Assembly (NCBI GenBank): GCA_958510825.1
Contig: OY294044.1
Location: forward strand, 71,374,095-71,438,094
Direction: 5' to 3'
From: Brachypterus glaber
Lineage: Eukaryota; Arthropoda; Insecta; Coleoptera; Kateretidae
Length of the DNA: 64,000 nucleotides
Positions within the stretch are counted from its first letter, which is position 1. Every line of letters starts with the position of its first letter. This document shows, piece by piece, positions 23,329 through 34,241 of this stretch. The notes under the pieces are model-generated. The model was not told the origin of the DNA. It made no database searches and was given only the letters and a program-made list of their open reading frames with translations. The position numbers and the translations under genes were made by a program.

Positions 23329-23505
23329 AATGAGTTCATTGTTGTACGCCGTAAAAAAAAAGTTATTAGCAAAACCACCACTGGCAGCAGCACTCTTTGA
23401 CTTTGATGACAGCCATACTTCAAACTTGTTTGTTTATAATGTAAACAGGTGGTTGACTCCAGATTCTGTGCAAAAACCTTGTGTGAAATTGATTAAAAAT
23501 GATTG
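23329..23505 (+). pseudogene. 58-codon frame in the hairpin-ended repeat
   Basis: ATG at 23329 opens 58 codons (MSSLLYAVKKKLLAKPPLAA ... SVQKPCVKLIKND) ending in TGA at 23503-23505. In the second copy (minus strand, 53018 downwards) a two-base loss near GTTGTACGCC shifts the frame, while the remaining sequence is conserved. It overlaps the ATG of the next frame at 23499. I do not recognise this peptide. It could be the former upstream part of a single protein whose frame has since been broken. Confidence 0.35.
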
Positions 23506-23588
23506 AAGAAGAATATATGGTTTATACACCTACATATCTCTCCGAAATTTCAAATGCTACATTAGACAAGTTACCATCGAAATCGTGA
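23499..23588 (+). pseudogene. Tyrosine-recombinase-like N-terminal fragment
   Basis: ATG 23499 to TGA 23586-23588 encodes 29 residues, including YLSEISNATLDKLPSKS. The other copy (52851-52723, minus strand) lacks this stop and continues RKVNDLAYKKHLK for 42 residues in total. The A-x-x-x-L-P-x-K-S-R-x-x-x-x-x-A-Y pattern resembles the N-terminal helical domain of the repeated arthropod tyrosine-recombinase-like (Crypton-like) proteins. The catalytic R-H-R-Y part is absent here. The match is from memory of the pattern, so confidence is moderate. Confidence 0.45.
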
Positions 23589-23680
23589 AAAGTGTACGAT
23601 TTAGCCTACGAAAAAAAATTAAAATAAGCTAAGGAAGGTTTAAGTTTATATCGAAAGGATTTTATTGGCCTATTTTCACT

Positions 23681-23783
23681 CAGAGGAAAAGTGCTTTTTT
23701 TACTCGTCTGTAGTTTCCGGACTCCGCTTCGCGTCGTCCGTAAATTCTACAGACTAGTAAAAAAAGCTTCACTTTTCATCTTA
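23681..23783. repeat. Terminal hairpin H2
   Basis: CTCGTCTGTAGTTTCCGGA pairs imperfectly with TCCGTAAATTCTACAGACTAG, and outside it CAGAGGAAAAGTGCTTTT pairs with AAAAGCTTCACTTTTC. The centre is CTCCGCTTCGCGTCG. It is followed by AACAATATACTATTTT. The inverted second copy is at 52462-52575. Confidence 0.85.
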
Positions 23784-23799
23784 GTAAAACAATATACTA

Positions 23800-24260
23800 T
23801 TTTCCACTACTAGCTTTAGAACCTATAGAAATATTAATTTTTTCTCTATTAGTACGAGTAAGTTTTATAAAGAATTTATATCTCCCACTTGATTTTCCTT
23901 GAACTACAGAGAAATGTCATTGCTTATAATTTTTAATAGACAAAATACTACAATATTTTGCCATTGGATAAAAAATTAGCAATGCAAATGTTATAAATGA
24001 ATTAATTATAATAGAATATAACATATTATTCAGTAAATAAACAACTTATCGATGTTTTCACGCATTTTAAAAGTATCAAAATGCCACCCACTAGAACTGT
24101 GAACTTTCAGTTAATAAATCAATTTATTCGTTTGTTTTCAGAAATGGCGATTTCAAAGGCTACTTGTTTTTGCGCGGTTAATTAAAATCCAGAAAACATT
24201 TTAGCTTATTATTGATATAAAAATGTTAAATAATAAGAATAAATGCACTAGTAGTAAAAT
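23800..24260. other. AT-rich spacer, no feature seen
   Basis: No supportable gene or repeat. Confidence 0.5.
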
Positions 24261-24265
24261 AAATA

Positions 24266-24374
24266 ATATATGAACCACGGTAGAGAAGACTATTATAACC
24301 TCGCACTCTTAAATCCGTTGCTGCTACGCAGCTCCGCTTGGCTATGAAAAATGTCTTCTCTATCTTGGTATATA
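24266..24374. repeat. Hairpin H3
   Basis: TATATGAACCACGGTAGAGA pairs with TCTCTATCTTGGTATATA; the centre contains GCTACGCAGCTCCGCTTGGC. The flanks are AATAA and ATTACTATT. Same plan as H1 and H2 with a different stem. Confidence 0.75.
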
Positions 24375-24780
24375 ATTACTATTGTTCGTTACCTTTGCCA
24401 AATTTGAAAAAAAAAGTTACGTTACAATGCGTTACAATATCATCAGAACAATATCATATGATGACCCGGTTTTATAGCAAAGGTAATATTTTATCAAAGA
24501 GAATATTTTTTTATCGATTCCATCTAAAATTTTCCATTCTTTTATTCGTATGACGACTTTGATAAAAAGCAAACTTGTGTACTTGCACCAAAAAGGTCAC
24601 AAGCAGTCGATCACAGGAGATAACATGTACCAGTTATTGGTAAAATATTGGTAAAAATTATTCGAAAAAAAAAACTTTTTTAGAAACAAAGATTTGTGTA
24701 AAAATGGTGTGCAGGACACAGATAATTTATTATAAATAATAGTCCCGTCGTTGACGGTAAAAATACGGTATTACCTTCGA
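24375..24780. other. AT-rich spacer, no feature seen
   Basis: No supportable gene. Confidence 0.5.
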
Positions 24781-25797
24781 ATTCTTTCGGATAACATCGA
24801 TTGACGTGAAATTTATACAGTACTTAGAGGACGGCTCAGGAACAAAAGTGATCTAGTGCCGATGAGTGCTTTTACCCACGGGGTAAATGTCACCCCTTCT
24901 CGGGGGTGGAAATTATTATACTCAAAATAACCACAAGAATCGATAGAGGAACAAATTCTAAGTAAAAAGTTATATCGATAAGTCAATACTTTTTGAGTCC
25001 AATGTACAGGAAATTTTACTTGAAAACCTTTCAAATGAGCTTTTATAAAAGTTTTTAGAATAAAAACTAGGGGCGTTATTATGAAAATAAAATGGTTTGG
25101 ACTTTTTTTGAGAAAAAATCGGCAATAACACCAACGGCTTTACCACTAAAATTAAAATTGATCGTTATCCTTTTACTAATAATATGTTCCAGCATTTTGA
25201 CCGGTTTAGAATGGTTATTTTTAAAAAAAAGTTTCATTGAAATACAAAAATTACTTTTTAAATTAAAAAAAAACTGGCTTTTTTCGAAATAATTCGAAAA
25301 CTAAAAACTTATAGAGTAAAAAGGTAGCTTTCTTTTTACTCTAGCATTTGTTTCCGTATCTGTTTTAGTTTTCGAATTATTTCGAAAAAAAGACAATTTT
25401 CTTAAAAATTTAAAAAGTATTTCTTGTATTTCAATCAAACTTTTTTCAAAAATAAGTATTCTAAACCGTTCAATCTTCTGGAACTTATTATTAGTACTTA
25501 AATAAAATAAAATATAAAACGATTACGATCAATTTCAATTCTTGTGGTAAAGCAGTTGGTTTTATTGCCGACTATTTCTCCAAAAAATAGAATATATATA
25601 TAGGAAACTTTTTGCTTGGAATTCATTCCTCTATCAATTCTTGTAGTTGTTTTGATTATAATAGTTTCCACCCCCGAGAAGAGGTGACATTCACCCCCAG
25701 GGTAAAAGCACCCATCGGCACTAGATCACTTTTGTTCCCTGAGTTATCCTCTAAGTACTGTTCAAATTTCACGTTAATCGGTTTTATCCGAAAGAAT
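24781..25797. mobile_element. 1-kb palindromic foldback element
   Basis: Left arm 24781-25323 is the reverse complement of right arm 25331-25797, with indels (the right arm is about 70 bp shorter). Matching landmarks: ATTCTTTCGGATAAC versus TTATCCGAAAGAAT, TGATCTAGTGCCGATGAGTG versus CATCGGCACTAGATCA, CACCCCTTCTCGGGGGTGG versus CACCCCCGAGAAGAGGTG. The centre is GAGTAAAAAGGTAG. The frames at 24813-25034 and 25612-25806 are the same arm read from each side. No terminal duplication was identified. Confidence 0.85.
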
Positions 25798-26476
25798 ATT
25801 TTATGACTATATTTTATAAAATGTATTTGCCGCTTGCTTGGTTAATCGAAATTAAATTTCCCAATCTTAACCCCATCCCAGATATGACACACAGTGTATA
25901 TCTAGTGCCATATAATAATAAAAAGTCCAAACAAACTTTTACGCATATGCAAATGAATAAAGAAGCCTATTACAGACAAATGTAAATAATTTAGTCACCT
26001 AAATTTATTTTCATGGACTTTTATAAACGTTTATATCATAGCTGCGGTATGTCATATCAAAGTACCACGTATATACCTTATGGGAAATAGCTCCGGGTTA
26101 AGATTTAAATATGTTTTTGTTCTCAACTGACTGATTAAAAGTGCTCCAAGCTCTAAGTCTAATAATTGTTGAGATAGAGCCTAACAAAAATTTTATTAAA
26201 CGGATCTATCTTTTAATATAACTCCCGAACGAAACAATATATTTAGGTGGAACTTGAACTGAATTACTTAGAATAATAAAATCTTAATTTTAGAAGTCAT
26301 TGGCGTCCGAAAACGGGATTATTTTTTTTATTTTCCATTTTTACTTAATTGCAGGTACGCCACTGACTCTTCTAAGAGTTCAATATTTTGTGCAATATTG
26401 CGAACATTTATTTTTCGTATTTTGGCCCAAGTCCGATCTTAATATCTAAAGATACCAAGGGCCAACTTTCCCATAA
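25798..26476. other. Spacer with hAT-end-like motif
   Basis: No gene. TGCAGGTACGCCACTGA at about 26352 (reverse complement CAGTGGCGTACCTG) resembles a hAT terminal motif but has no partner end. Confidence 0.4.
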
Positions 26477-26479
26477 TAA

Positions 26480-27617
26480 CACTAGGCAACACGGTTTCTT
26501 GCCCCGATTGGAGTCATATGTTTTTTAACTAATTTTGGGTCGCTGAAACCGAATCTGGCCTCAGAATATTTCTATTACCTAAGTTTTCTGAGAAAAATAA
26601 GATAAAAATGTTAAAAAATCATTATTTTATCCCTCTTTTGTTCTAAAATCATGGGAGACAAAAATATTCCAAGGACAAATTTGGATTCGGCGACTCAATA
26701 TTAGTTAAAAAATACCCAACTTAAAACATAGAAACTTTAAATTCATAGGTAGAATAAATAGGGATATTCTGAAAAAAAAAATATTTAAAAAAAAATGGAT
26801 AATGTGACAAAACTAAGTAGGGGTGGAGGGTAAGAAGAAGGGTGCATAAGGGGACAAGCTTATCGCCACGTACTAAAAATTGTCAAAAATCATTACTAGG
26901 GGGTCAAAAATGAACTAAAAAAATGTTACGTATTATGGTTCTTATGTAATAAAGTAACATTTTTATGATGTAGAACCATTAAAAAAAACAAAAAAAAATA
27001 CACAATATTTTGTTTTATAAATTATTTTTAAATTGGCATAATTGCATGTGCTAAAATTTAAAAAATAAGACGTGCTGAATTTTTTTAAGGTCAAATTTGG
27101 ATTCTGAGCCTTTAAATTGATAAGAAAAATATATTTTTTGGGCTCTGGAAAAAAGTTTACACTGAGTACTTTAATTTTATATCTTTTTCATTTTTTAGGA
27201 ACAAACTAAGCAAAATAAAAAAATATTTGTATAAATATTTTTGTAGAGAATTTTATAATCTACAAATTAAGTTTTTAAAAAAAATTGATAGTTTTGCCAA
27301 AAATGAGCAATTAATCTCTGCACTTTCATTTTAACCTTTTTATTTTTTTTTCGCGTACTTACTCTGACAGTAGCTTCTTGACATATAGATTTTTGAATTC
27401 CTCGTATTTTTTTTAATATACACTAAAATTTTCAAAATTCCACTCTTTTTTTTAAGATTTTGAAAAAAAACGTCATTATTACCTGAACTTATATCTCAAA
27501 AATTTTAGGTGATGGAATTTTTTCTAAGGTCAGATTCGGATTCTACGCCCTCGAATTAGTAAGAAAAATTTACTTTCCGATCGGGGCAAAAAATAAGTTG
27601 CGATTTGTTGCCTAGTG
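26480..27617. mobile_element. CACTA-like non-autonomous DNA transposon
   Basis: The element starts CACTAGGCAACACGG and ends TTGTTGCCTAGTG, a 12-bp inverted terminus beginning with CACTA, with TAA directly outside both ends (26477-26479, 27618-27620). The CACTA start and a 3-bp target duplication are the signature of the CACTA/EnSpm superfamily. Just inside, TTGCCCCGATTGGA on the left matches inverted TCCGATCGGGGCAA on the right. Three diverged internal units (near 26680, 27090 and 27520) share GGTCAAATTTGGATTC. No transposase frame. Confidence 0.75.
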
Positions 27618-27663
27618 TAATTTAAAAAAAAAATAATAAACAAAAAATTCCACCCTATTAGAA

Positions 27664-27821
27664 CAGTAGTTCTCGATAATCCGAATCTTCGATAATACGA
27701 ATAATGCGGGAATATGAACAATGAAATTCCGACTATAAAGTACATGTACTTTGTAGTCCGAATTTCATCGTACGGATTACCACCATTAGAATTATGGAAG
27801 ATTCGGATTATCGAGACTCTG
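27664..27821. mobile_element. Small pogo/Tigger-like MITE
   Basis: A perfect 20-bp inverted pair (TCTCGATAATCCGAATCTTC at 27671-27690 and its complement at 27797-27816) is bounded by CAGTAG and CTCTG. The middle is also palindromic around AAGTACATGTACTT. CAGT...TCTCGATAATCCGAA is typical of pogo/Tigger-type ends. TA flanks are not clear. Confidence 0.7.
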
Positions 27822-28032
27822 TTTGTAGAAAAGTTATAAACCAAAATCTAACCTATCATATGCCTTAAGACTTTGATGCAAAGTATAGAGAGAATTGAAA
27901 AAGAGATGACCAAATAAAATAAATAAATAAGTAATCAAAAACTTTGAAACAAACAAAAAATATAGATCGGTAAAATAGGGATAAGATAAGGTAGGGTCAA
28001 CTGGGGCTAATGTAATACAGTCAAAATAATAG

Positions 28033-28225
28033 AGCTATTATCATACAGCTAGCTCAAAAATATTTAGTCTACAAATTAAAGTAAGAAAAATTGGCGAAGT
28101 AGAGAATTATATACTTAATTATAAGCCATATTCACTTTTGCAAAAATCTAAAATATTTGGAAAATAAAAAAATGTTTCTACTTTAATTAATATTATTGAG
28201 CTAGCTGGCTGTATCATAATAGCCC
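28033..28225. repeat. Inverted repeat
   Basis: GCTATTATCATACAGCTAGC (28033-28052) pairs with the region 28200-28225 (GAGCTAGCTGGCTGTATCAT, then AATAGC), extending outward to GGGGCT/AGCCCC. A possible MITE of about 200-400 bp; the outer limits were not fixed. Confidence 0.6.
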
Positions 28226-28229
28226 CATT

Positions 28230-29740
28230 AAAAAAAAAACATGAAATTAATTTTCTGTACCTAACTTAAAAAACACTTAAAGGATGGCTGTTAAATTTGC
28301 AGGGAAATATGATAAAGGACAATAGTTTATCATACTAACCCCATGTATTTTAAATCTATTACTCCAGTCATATTAGATTTAAAAAAACAGTAGTTACTGA
28401 AAAATTCCCATCTGGCTAAATTTAGCTACACCGTTAACAATAACTTTGCAATATGCCCGGCGGATAAACAATTGCATTTTCTCATAAATAATTATTTATT
28501 GATTATAATCGATGAATTTTAATCGGAATTTCTCACACGGTACACGTAAATATTTATTTAATAAAATGAGATGAGCAAAACCTTTATTTTTGTTTAAATA
28601 AATAGTCATTTATTATAAACTATTTTTAGTTTAATTTAAATTTACCGAATAACTTATCCATATTTTACTAAATTTTTAAGGGTATATAAAAAAAAACGCA
28701 AAAAACATGTCTTGCGAAGAAAAAAAACGCTGGTGCGTCCCTGCGTTGCGGGCATTCGCGCGCGCTTTCAAATATATTAACGTACCCTTTTCCGTATCAC
28801 CACTGAGGCTTGTTTTATTGTGTTTTTTGTTTCTTTTGTGTGAAAATATATGAAAAATACCAAACTTTGTATTTTAGGTTTAATTACAGACTTTTTTTTT
28901 AATAGTTTTTATTGGTTTTTATGTCAAAATACTATAGTTTTCGTGAAATAATATAAATTATACATTATAAGCCATCTACTCATATAATAAAGTTAAGTTA
29001 TAAAGATTGATCTTACCATTGTGCAATTTATTTATAATTAAAAAAAAAATTAAAATGTCTATTTATTTCATTATAATTAAATTTGTTATAATACATATTA
29101 TATGTTTGGGAAAACAACGTTTTTCTCATAATTACATAAAAAAATATTATTTGCATAAAAAATGTATATGCAAAGAAGCCCATTGCTTACAACCAGGATT
29201 TTTTTGTTGAGATTTTTAAAAATAAAATTTATTTTTTTTTTGTAAATTTTTTAATTTTTGTATCATAATACCCTACATAAAATAAAAAGCAGGAGTGGAC
29301 ATTTGGACAAAGATGATAAAGGTTCATTTAAAATATAAAAAAACAATGTTTTTGAAGCGTAGGTGGCGCTGCGGCCTGAAATTGAAAGGCTGCGTTTAAA
29401 ACCAGAAGATTTATAAGGACCCTTTCGTCACTAATATTTGAACGCGCTAGATATTACTTTTACAATTTCAATATTAAAATGCTGTTATTAAAATATATCA
29501 AATAGACTCGTATCAAATATGACTTTTACTTTTACACTATATGTACATTTTACATTTTACATTTTTCTCTGAAATGTCTAATATGCAATAAATATTTTAG
29601 AAAAACATGCAAAACGATTTTGTATTTTTTTTTTCTATATAGGCCCTATAGATATAGTAGTGTGTTTTTTTTTCAGAATTATGTATCTTAATTTCTTGTA
29701 TCATTATAATAATAACAACACCGTCCCACAAAAAAAAAGT
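28230..29740. other. AT-rich spacer with a small CpG-richer patch
   Basis: No gene. At 28722-28800 the sequence becomes locally G/C-rich (GCGTTGCGGGCATTCGCGCG) within very AT-rich surroundings. The frame at 29007-29210 is low-complexity and not convincing. Confidence 0.4.
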
Positions 29741-29780
29741 TGTCTGGGCTGAGACCTACCTATTCTTATGTATTTTGTGA

Positions 29781-30060
29781 TGCTGAACACGAATCTGCCA
29801 TAAAAAGGCACCTCAGGGCTCATTTTTTTTACAATGAAAAAACTGTCTAAAATAGTACAAATCTCATATTATTAGTCAGAAACTTTAGTGTAGCAACAAA
29901 ATTAACCCATAAAGTACCTTTTATATGACAGATTCGTGTTCAGAAGCCCAAAATACATTAGAATAAATTGTCTATGCTGAGGTTGAGACACACCTATTCT
30001 AATGGTCATAAAAAAGGCACTTTATGGGCTCATGTTTTTGCTAGACTGCAATTTCAGTCT
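29781..30060. repeat. Inverted plus direct repeat cluster
   Basis: CTGAACACGAATCTGCCAT (29782) is inverted at about 29927 (TGACAGATTCGTGTTCAG). CTGAGACCTACCTATTCTTA and TGAGACACACCTATTCTAA form a direct pair about 240 bp apart, each followed by AAAAAGGCAC and GGGCTCAT. Confidence 0.6.
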
Positions 30061-30390
30061 AATAATATAACGTTCGTAACGACGGAATGAGCCCAATACC
30101 AATACCATGGAAATTTTACCAAAGTTTTTTTTTACTTTTATTTTTAAGTGTACCTTTCTGAATTACGCTTGAGCAATCAATTGAGAGATGAAGTGTAAGG
30201 GGTCAAAAGAGTAGTATTGTGCGAAATCAAAAGTAATGAAGTAGTCTTCTATTTATTTTTTCCCCTAAACCTTGTGTTTGTAATAAAATCAAAGGAATTC
30301 CATTTACACACAAAGAAATGGTTACTAAAACAAGTACGTAATATTTAGATCAATGACTCGTAACTTTATATATCCGCAAGCATGTTAAGT

Positions 30391-31047
30391 AGGGCATTGC
30401 AAAAAAACACATTTTTCTAATTTTTCATATGCACCCCTGCTTGCATACCAAATTGCAGGTTACTTGAACATTTTTGACCCCCGCCCAACTCAGTTATAAT
30501 AATGAGATATTTGTATTATTTAGTTTCTTACATTGAATTGTAATATTACAGTTCTAAAGACAAAAAAAAACTAGAAGTTATGTAATGCTAAGCATTCTAT
30601 TGTATACTCTTCATAGTGGATGGTATATAGCCTTTTCCAAATACCGAAACTTGAAATTAAAATTTTTTCTTCAAACAAAATTTAAAATTTCTTTTTAATT
30701 CTTTTTTTGAAAAACGAAAACATTTTGAAAAAAAAAACTTCCAAACAAAGAATTTTTGAAATAAAAAATTTATTTATTTTTTTTGAAATTGCGTTATTTG
30801 GGAAAATGCAATATACCATCTACTGTGAATAGTATTTAATGGAATGCGTAGCATTACATATCTTTCGTCTTTAGAACTATAACAATTTAAGAAATTAAAC
30901 AATAAAAATACATTATTATAACTGAGTTGGGCGGGGGTCAAAAAATGTTCAAATAACCTGAAATTTGGTATGGAAGCATAGTTTTTCAATTGAAACATAG
31001 GAGGGGTGGATATGAAAAATTAGAAAAATGTGTTTTTTGCAATATCT
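30391..31047. mobile_element. Palindromic foldback element
   Basis: Left arm 30391-30690 is mirrored by 30785-31047. Landmarks: GCATTGCAAAAAAACAC versus GTGTTTTTTGCAATA; TTTTTGACCCCCGCCCAACT versus AGTTGGGCGGGGGTCAAAAA; CAGTTCTAAAGAC versus GTCTTTAGAACT. The family 3' motif AATGCGTAGCATT lies in the right arm, and a mutated inverted form (AATGCTAAGCATT) lies in the left. The element therefore resembles two family copies joined head to head. Confidence 0.75.
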
Positions 31048-31248
31048 TAATGTTAAGTACTTAAATCAAATGTTTCGCTTGATATAAGTTAAATAGGTAA
31101 TAGGTAAATGTAAAAGTGCTTGGTTTGGACAATAAAACGTTTTTTATTATGTTTTAAAGAATCTAAGTGAAAGATGACAAGTAGATATTTATTTAAGTAT
31201 TTAATATACAAAAAATAATAAGTGTTTTTTATATAATGATATTTTTTT

Positions 31249-31842
31249 TTTTATTTACTTACTGTTTTTTATTTGTCGTGGTTCGAACGCCCGTAGAGTA
31301 AAAATGTATATGGACAACCCTAAGGGGTACTTTTGGGGCCCTAAAATCAATAAAATCATGTTGCTGCGTTTTTTTTTTTAATGTTAAATGGCTCTTTGAC
31401 CCCATACTCGTTGCATAGATTAACTAATTTAAAATAACTAAAAAAGGTTTATACAGAACAAAAAAGTGACATAAAACTTTTTTATTTGATATTTATAATT
31501 TGTCAGTAGCACAAATTAATAGAAAATGCACTTTTTCGGAATTTAGGGGCAATTTCGGGGCCTTGTTGGCACGAGTTAGAAACTTTTGATCGGGCTAAGA
31601 TTTTCCAGACTTATTTTGACACTTAAAAAGAAAAAATATAGATATCAAGGTTTTTAAATTTTATAAAATTACAAACACTAGGGCTGGTTTTATAAGAATT
31701 TTATCGATATTTGCGTGATTTTAGGGTTTTTAGGGCCCTAATAGTACCCCTTAGAGTTCTCTCTATAAATTTTTACCTTAACCTCGCCATATAGAAAAGT
31801 TTAAGTAAATAATAAATTTTTTGGACCACCCTAATATAGCAC
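31249..31842. repeat. Inverted-repeat element
   Basis: CTAAGGGGTACTTTTGGGGC (31320-31339) mirrors GCCCTAATAGTACCCCTTAG (31735-31754), and the pairing continues outward to about 31260 and 31840. The right end reads TTTTGGACCACCCTA, which resembles TA-type MITE termini (GGGTGGTCC). Confidence 0.55.
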
Positions 31843-32048
31843 TAACTGAACTTGAAACAAATTATTTACTTTTTTTAAAATTATTTAAAAATGTTTATAT
31901 GAAGTATTTTTATACTTGCAACAAGCATCTAATACAAGTATCACAAATAATACAAGTAATAATAATAATACTAATACAATTATAACAAATACTCAAAGAC
32001 GGGCGTAAGGGGAAAATATTGTATTTGCAATATTAATTAATTAAGATA

Positions 32049-32348
32049 CAATACAATAAAATATAAGTGGGGTTGTGAGGCATGGTACTGCCTTTCAAAT
32101 CAATGCGACCAATGAGATCTATTGTGAATTCCCTTTGCAATTTAGTCCACATCAAACTTTAGGCTTCCAAAGAAGCCTAAGAGTTCTTTGGGGGCTACTT
32201 GGGATATATCTGCAGGTCTTGGGTATGCCTGTTCTAGATATTGTAGCCTTTTGCGAGCAATGGCTTCGCAGAAGCACATAATGTGTTCGGCCGTTTCTGG
32301 TGCTTCTGAGCATAGACGGCAAGTGTCGATAGCAGATTTTCCCATTTT
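32049..32348 (-). mobile_element. 5'-truncated non-LTR retrotransposon 3' end with 16-bp target duplication
   Basis: TTAATTAATTAAGATA flanks the insertion exactly on both sides (32033-32048 and 32349-32364), the hallmark of target-primed reverse transcription. Within it, on the minus strand, are 67 codons of the LINE C-terminus, a 3' UTR and a tail with ATTGT-type short repeats. It is cut at the 5' side immediately before the retained coding part, so the first methionine is not a true start. A shorter relative is at 51290-51433. Confidence 0.92.
32142..32345 (-). pseudogene. LINE ORF2 C-terminal CCHC-type segment
   Basis: The frame contains CRLCSEAPETAEHIMCFCEA, then RKRLQYL, and ends KELLGFFGSLKFDVD. 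The C-x2-C...H-x4-C spacing and E-T-x-E-H-I-x-C pattern are characteristic of the C-terminal zinc-knuckle region of I/R1/jockey-type non-LTR retrotransposon polyproteins. Only this last 67 residues remain because the insertion is 5'-truncated; endonuclease, RT and RNase H regions are missing. No internal stop has accumulated, and the target duplication is perfect, so insertion was probably fairly recent. Family placement beyond the I/R1/jockey group is uncertain. Confidence 0.85.
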
Positions 32349-32364
32349 TTAATTAATTAAGATA

Positions 32365-33236
32365 GTTGGAAAATTATAAAGAGTAGCGATCTTTTTTATG
32401 AAAGGGGAGAAAAAACTTTTGGAAGAAATGTAAAAAAAGAGTGGTGACGTATATTTTTAATTTTCTTGGAGGGCGCAAAATTTTTTTTTGTGGCAGTTGA
32501 CAAATTTTGCAGATAAGTTGGAAAAACTTTGTGTCTTACCCCTCAATATTTTTACTTCGGCCTATCCCTGCATAAAGTTCATGTAATTTTTTCTGTGTAC
32601 ACTGTGTATACTAAAAATAAAAAAAAACACACCCTTTGGACATAATAATTCAAGAATGCATTGGCCCCTGGTTGTTTTTAGTAAAAGTATTATTAGGAAA
32701 AGGATGCTACAGATTTTTTTTTATATTTAAACACATTATTAATCATTTTTAATATGATTTTTAAAATATATATGTATACCTTGTTAAAAATATAATAAAT
32801 TATATTTTCCCAAAGTAGCACAGGCAGAAAAGGCTAGAAGTGGAGCTGAATAGTTTACGTTTAATTTACATGAGATACCCACTTTACTTTTGTAAGATTA
32901 ATGTTGAAAAAAAGTCGAGCAGGTTAAAAGGCCAAAATAAGACTAAGTATTTTTGGTGTCAGTTCATTTTTCATCCTATATAAGTAAAAGCTGCTTCTAG
33001 TACAAGGTATTACAGAGTACAAAAAGAGAAAACATGAAGTTTTTAGAGGTTTTACTATTTAAAAGAATCCATTTTCATTTCCATTTACAGAAAGTTTTTA
33101 TTGTTTGTTTTTCTGCAGACATCTTTATATGCTTAGCACTTTGCAAAAAATATCATAAAGCTTTCAATAATTCTCCATCATGACGTCAATAAATATTATA
33201 ATACTCAAAGAGTTTCAGAAGGATGATGCGCGCACC
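32365..33236. other. Spacer, no feature seen
   Basis: AT-rich; no supportable gene or repeat end. Confidence 0.5.
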
Positions 33237-33819
33237 TCATTATTATACTATTCACAGCGCTTGCGCTAGAATAGTATTATATGGTAGTTTTTAATTTTCG
33301 TTTGGACTTTTTTCCAAAATCGTCCTAGACAAAACCGTCTTGGATATATATTTTCATGAAAAAATATTATATTTTTTTTGTCCGTTCGTCGGTCCGATGT
33401 CACGATTTTTCTTAAGACGATAACTCAAGAACAAATAATCCAATCGAATTTTAATTAAGAGAAAAAATCTATTTCTATGAGCGGAAGATTCCTGTTGTTT
33501 TTGAAAGTATTCCTCACTAAAACAAAAAAGTTAGGGGGGTTAAACTTTAAAAAAAATCAAAAAAACTGAAATAAAATGCCGATTAACGTAACTTGTTGAG
33601 GAAAAATCACTTTTATTATAAGGATCAATTCTAAAAGTAATTCCCCCAAGACAAAAAAGTTTTTAGGGGTTAAACTGTTTTAAAAAATGAAAAAACTATC
33701 ATTTTTAAAAGTTTTTTGTTGAATTTATTTTTTGAAAAAGAAAAATCTTACTGTAAATAGTAAATAGAATGTATAATAGTATATAGAATGCGTAGCATTA
33801 AATATCTTCACGGCTTGTT
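33237..33819 (+). repeat. Dispersed element, AATGCGTAGCATT family, copy 1
   Basis: It starts ATTATACTATTCACAGCGC with a small hairpin (ACTATTC...GAATAGT), contains GTCCGTTCGTCGGTCCGATG and CGATAACTCAAGAAC, and ends AATGCGTAGCATT, AATATCTTCACGGCTTGTT. The same order of landmarks is at 50222-50766. The terminal AATGC-GTA-GCATT hairpin close to the 3' end is reminiscent of Helitron ends, but the CTRR terminus is not clear. Confidence 0.7.
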
Positions 33820-34241
33820 AAAACTTAAAATAAATTGTGAATATCGTCGTTATACTTTCTCAACCTCGTTAATCTTCAACTTTGTACATAATGACTGATG
33901 GCTTATACAAACTCCTATTAATTGTTTTAACCCATGAATTGGAAAGTAACCTATAAACTAATTGGATTAACTAATTTGAGTTATTAGTCATCATGTACAG
34001 AATTGATTGGTGCAAAGAACCGAAAATAGAATTTTTGGAGATAGGAAGTTGAAAAAGTAATAAGATGATATTGTACAATATAGAAAACATTTGGCTATAG
34101 CGGTTACTGAAATCTACCGAAAAATCAAAAATGTATTTTTTTCGGATTTAGAATTACATGAAACATCAAGAAAAGTGACTGTTTGTCGGTCCGATAAATT
34201 TTGGACGAGGGAAATGGAGGAAAAATTTATAAATAATGTAA
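33820..34241. other. Spacer, no feature seen
   Basis: No supportable gene. Confidence 0.5.

Larger units (their letters stand above)
23258..23790 (+). repeat. Hairpin-ended repeat with tyrosine-recombinase-like frame, copy 1
   Basis: Inverted homologue of 52455-53092. Order: CTTCAAGCGTACTAAAATG at the left end, two short frames (23329-23505 and 23499-23588), then a large hairpin (23681-23783) whose centre reads CTCCGCTTCGCGTCG. High identity between the copies covers both frames and the hairpin, so they belong to one unit. Confidence 0.75.

Noticed and set aside
24813..25806. Two related small proteins
   Set aside because: They are the same palindrome arm read in opposite directions.
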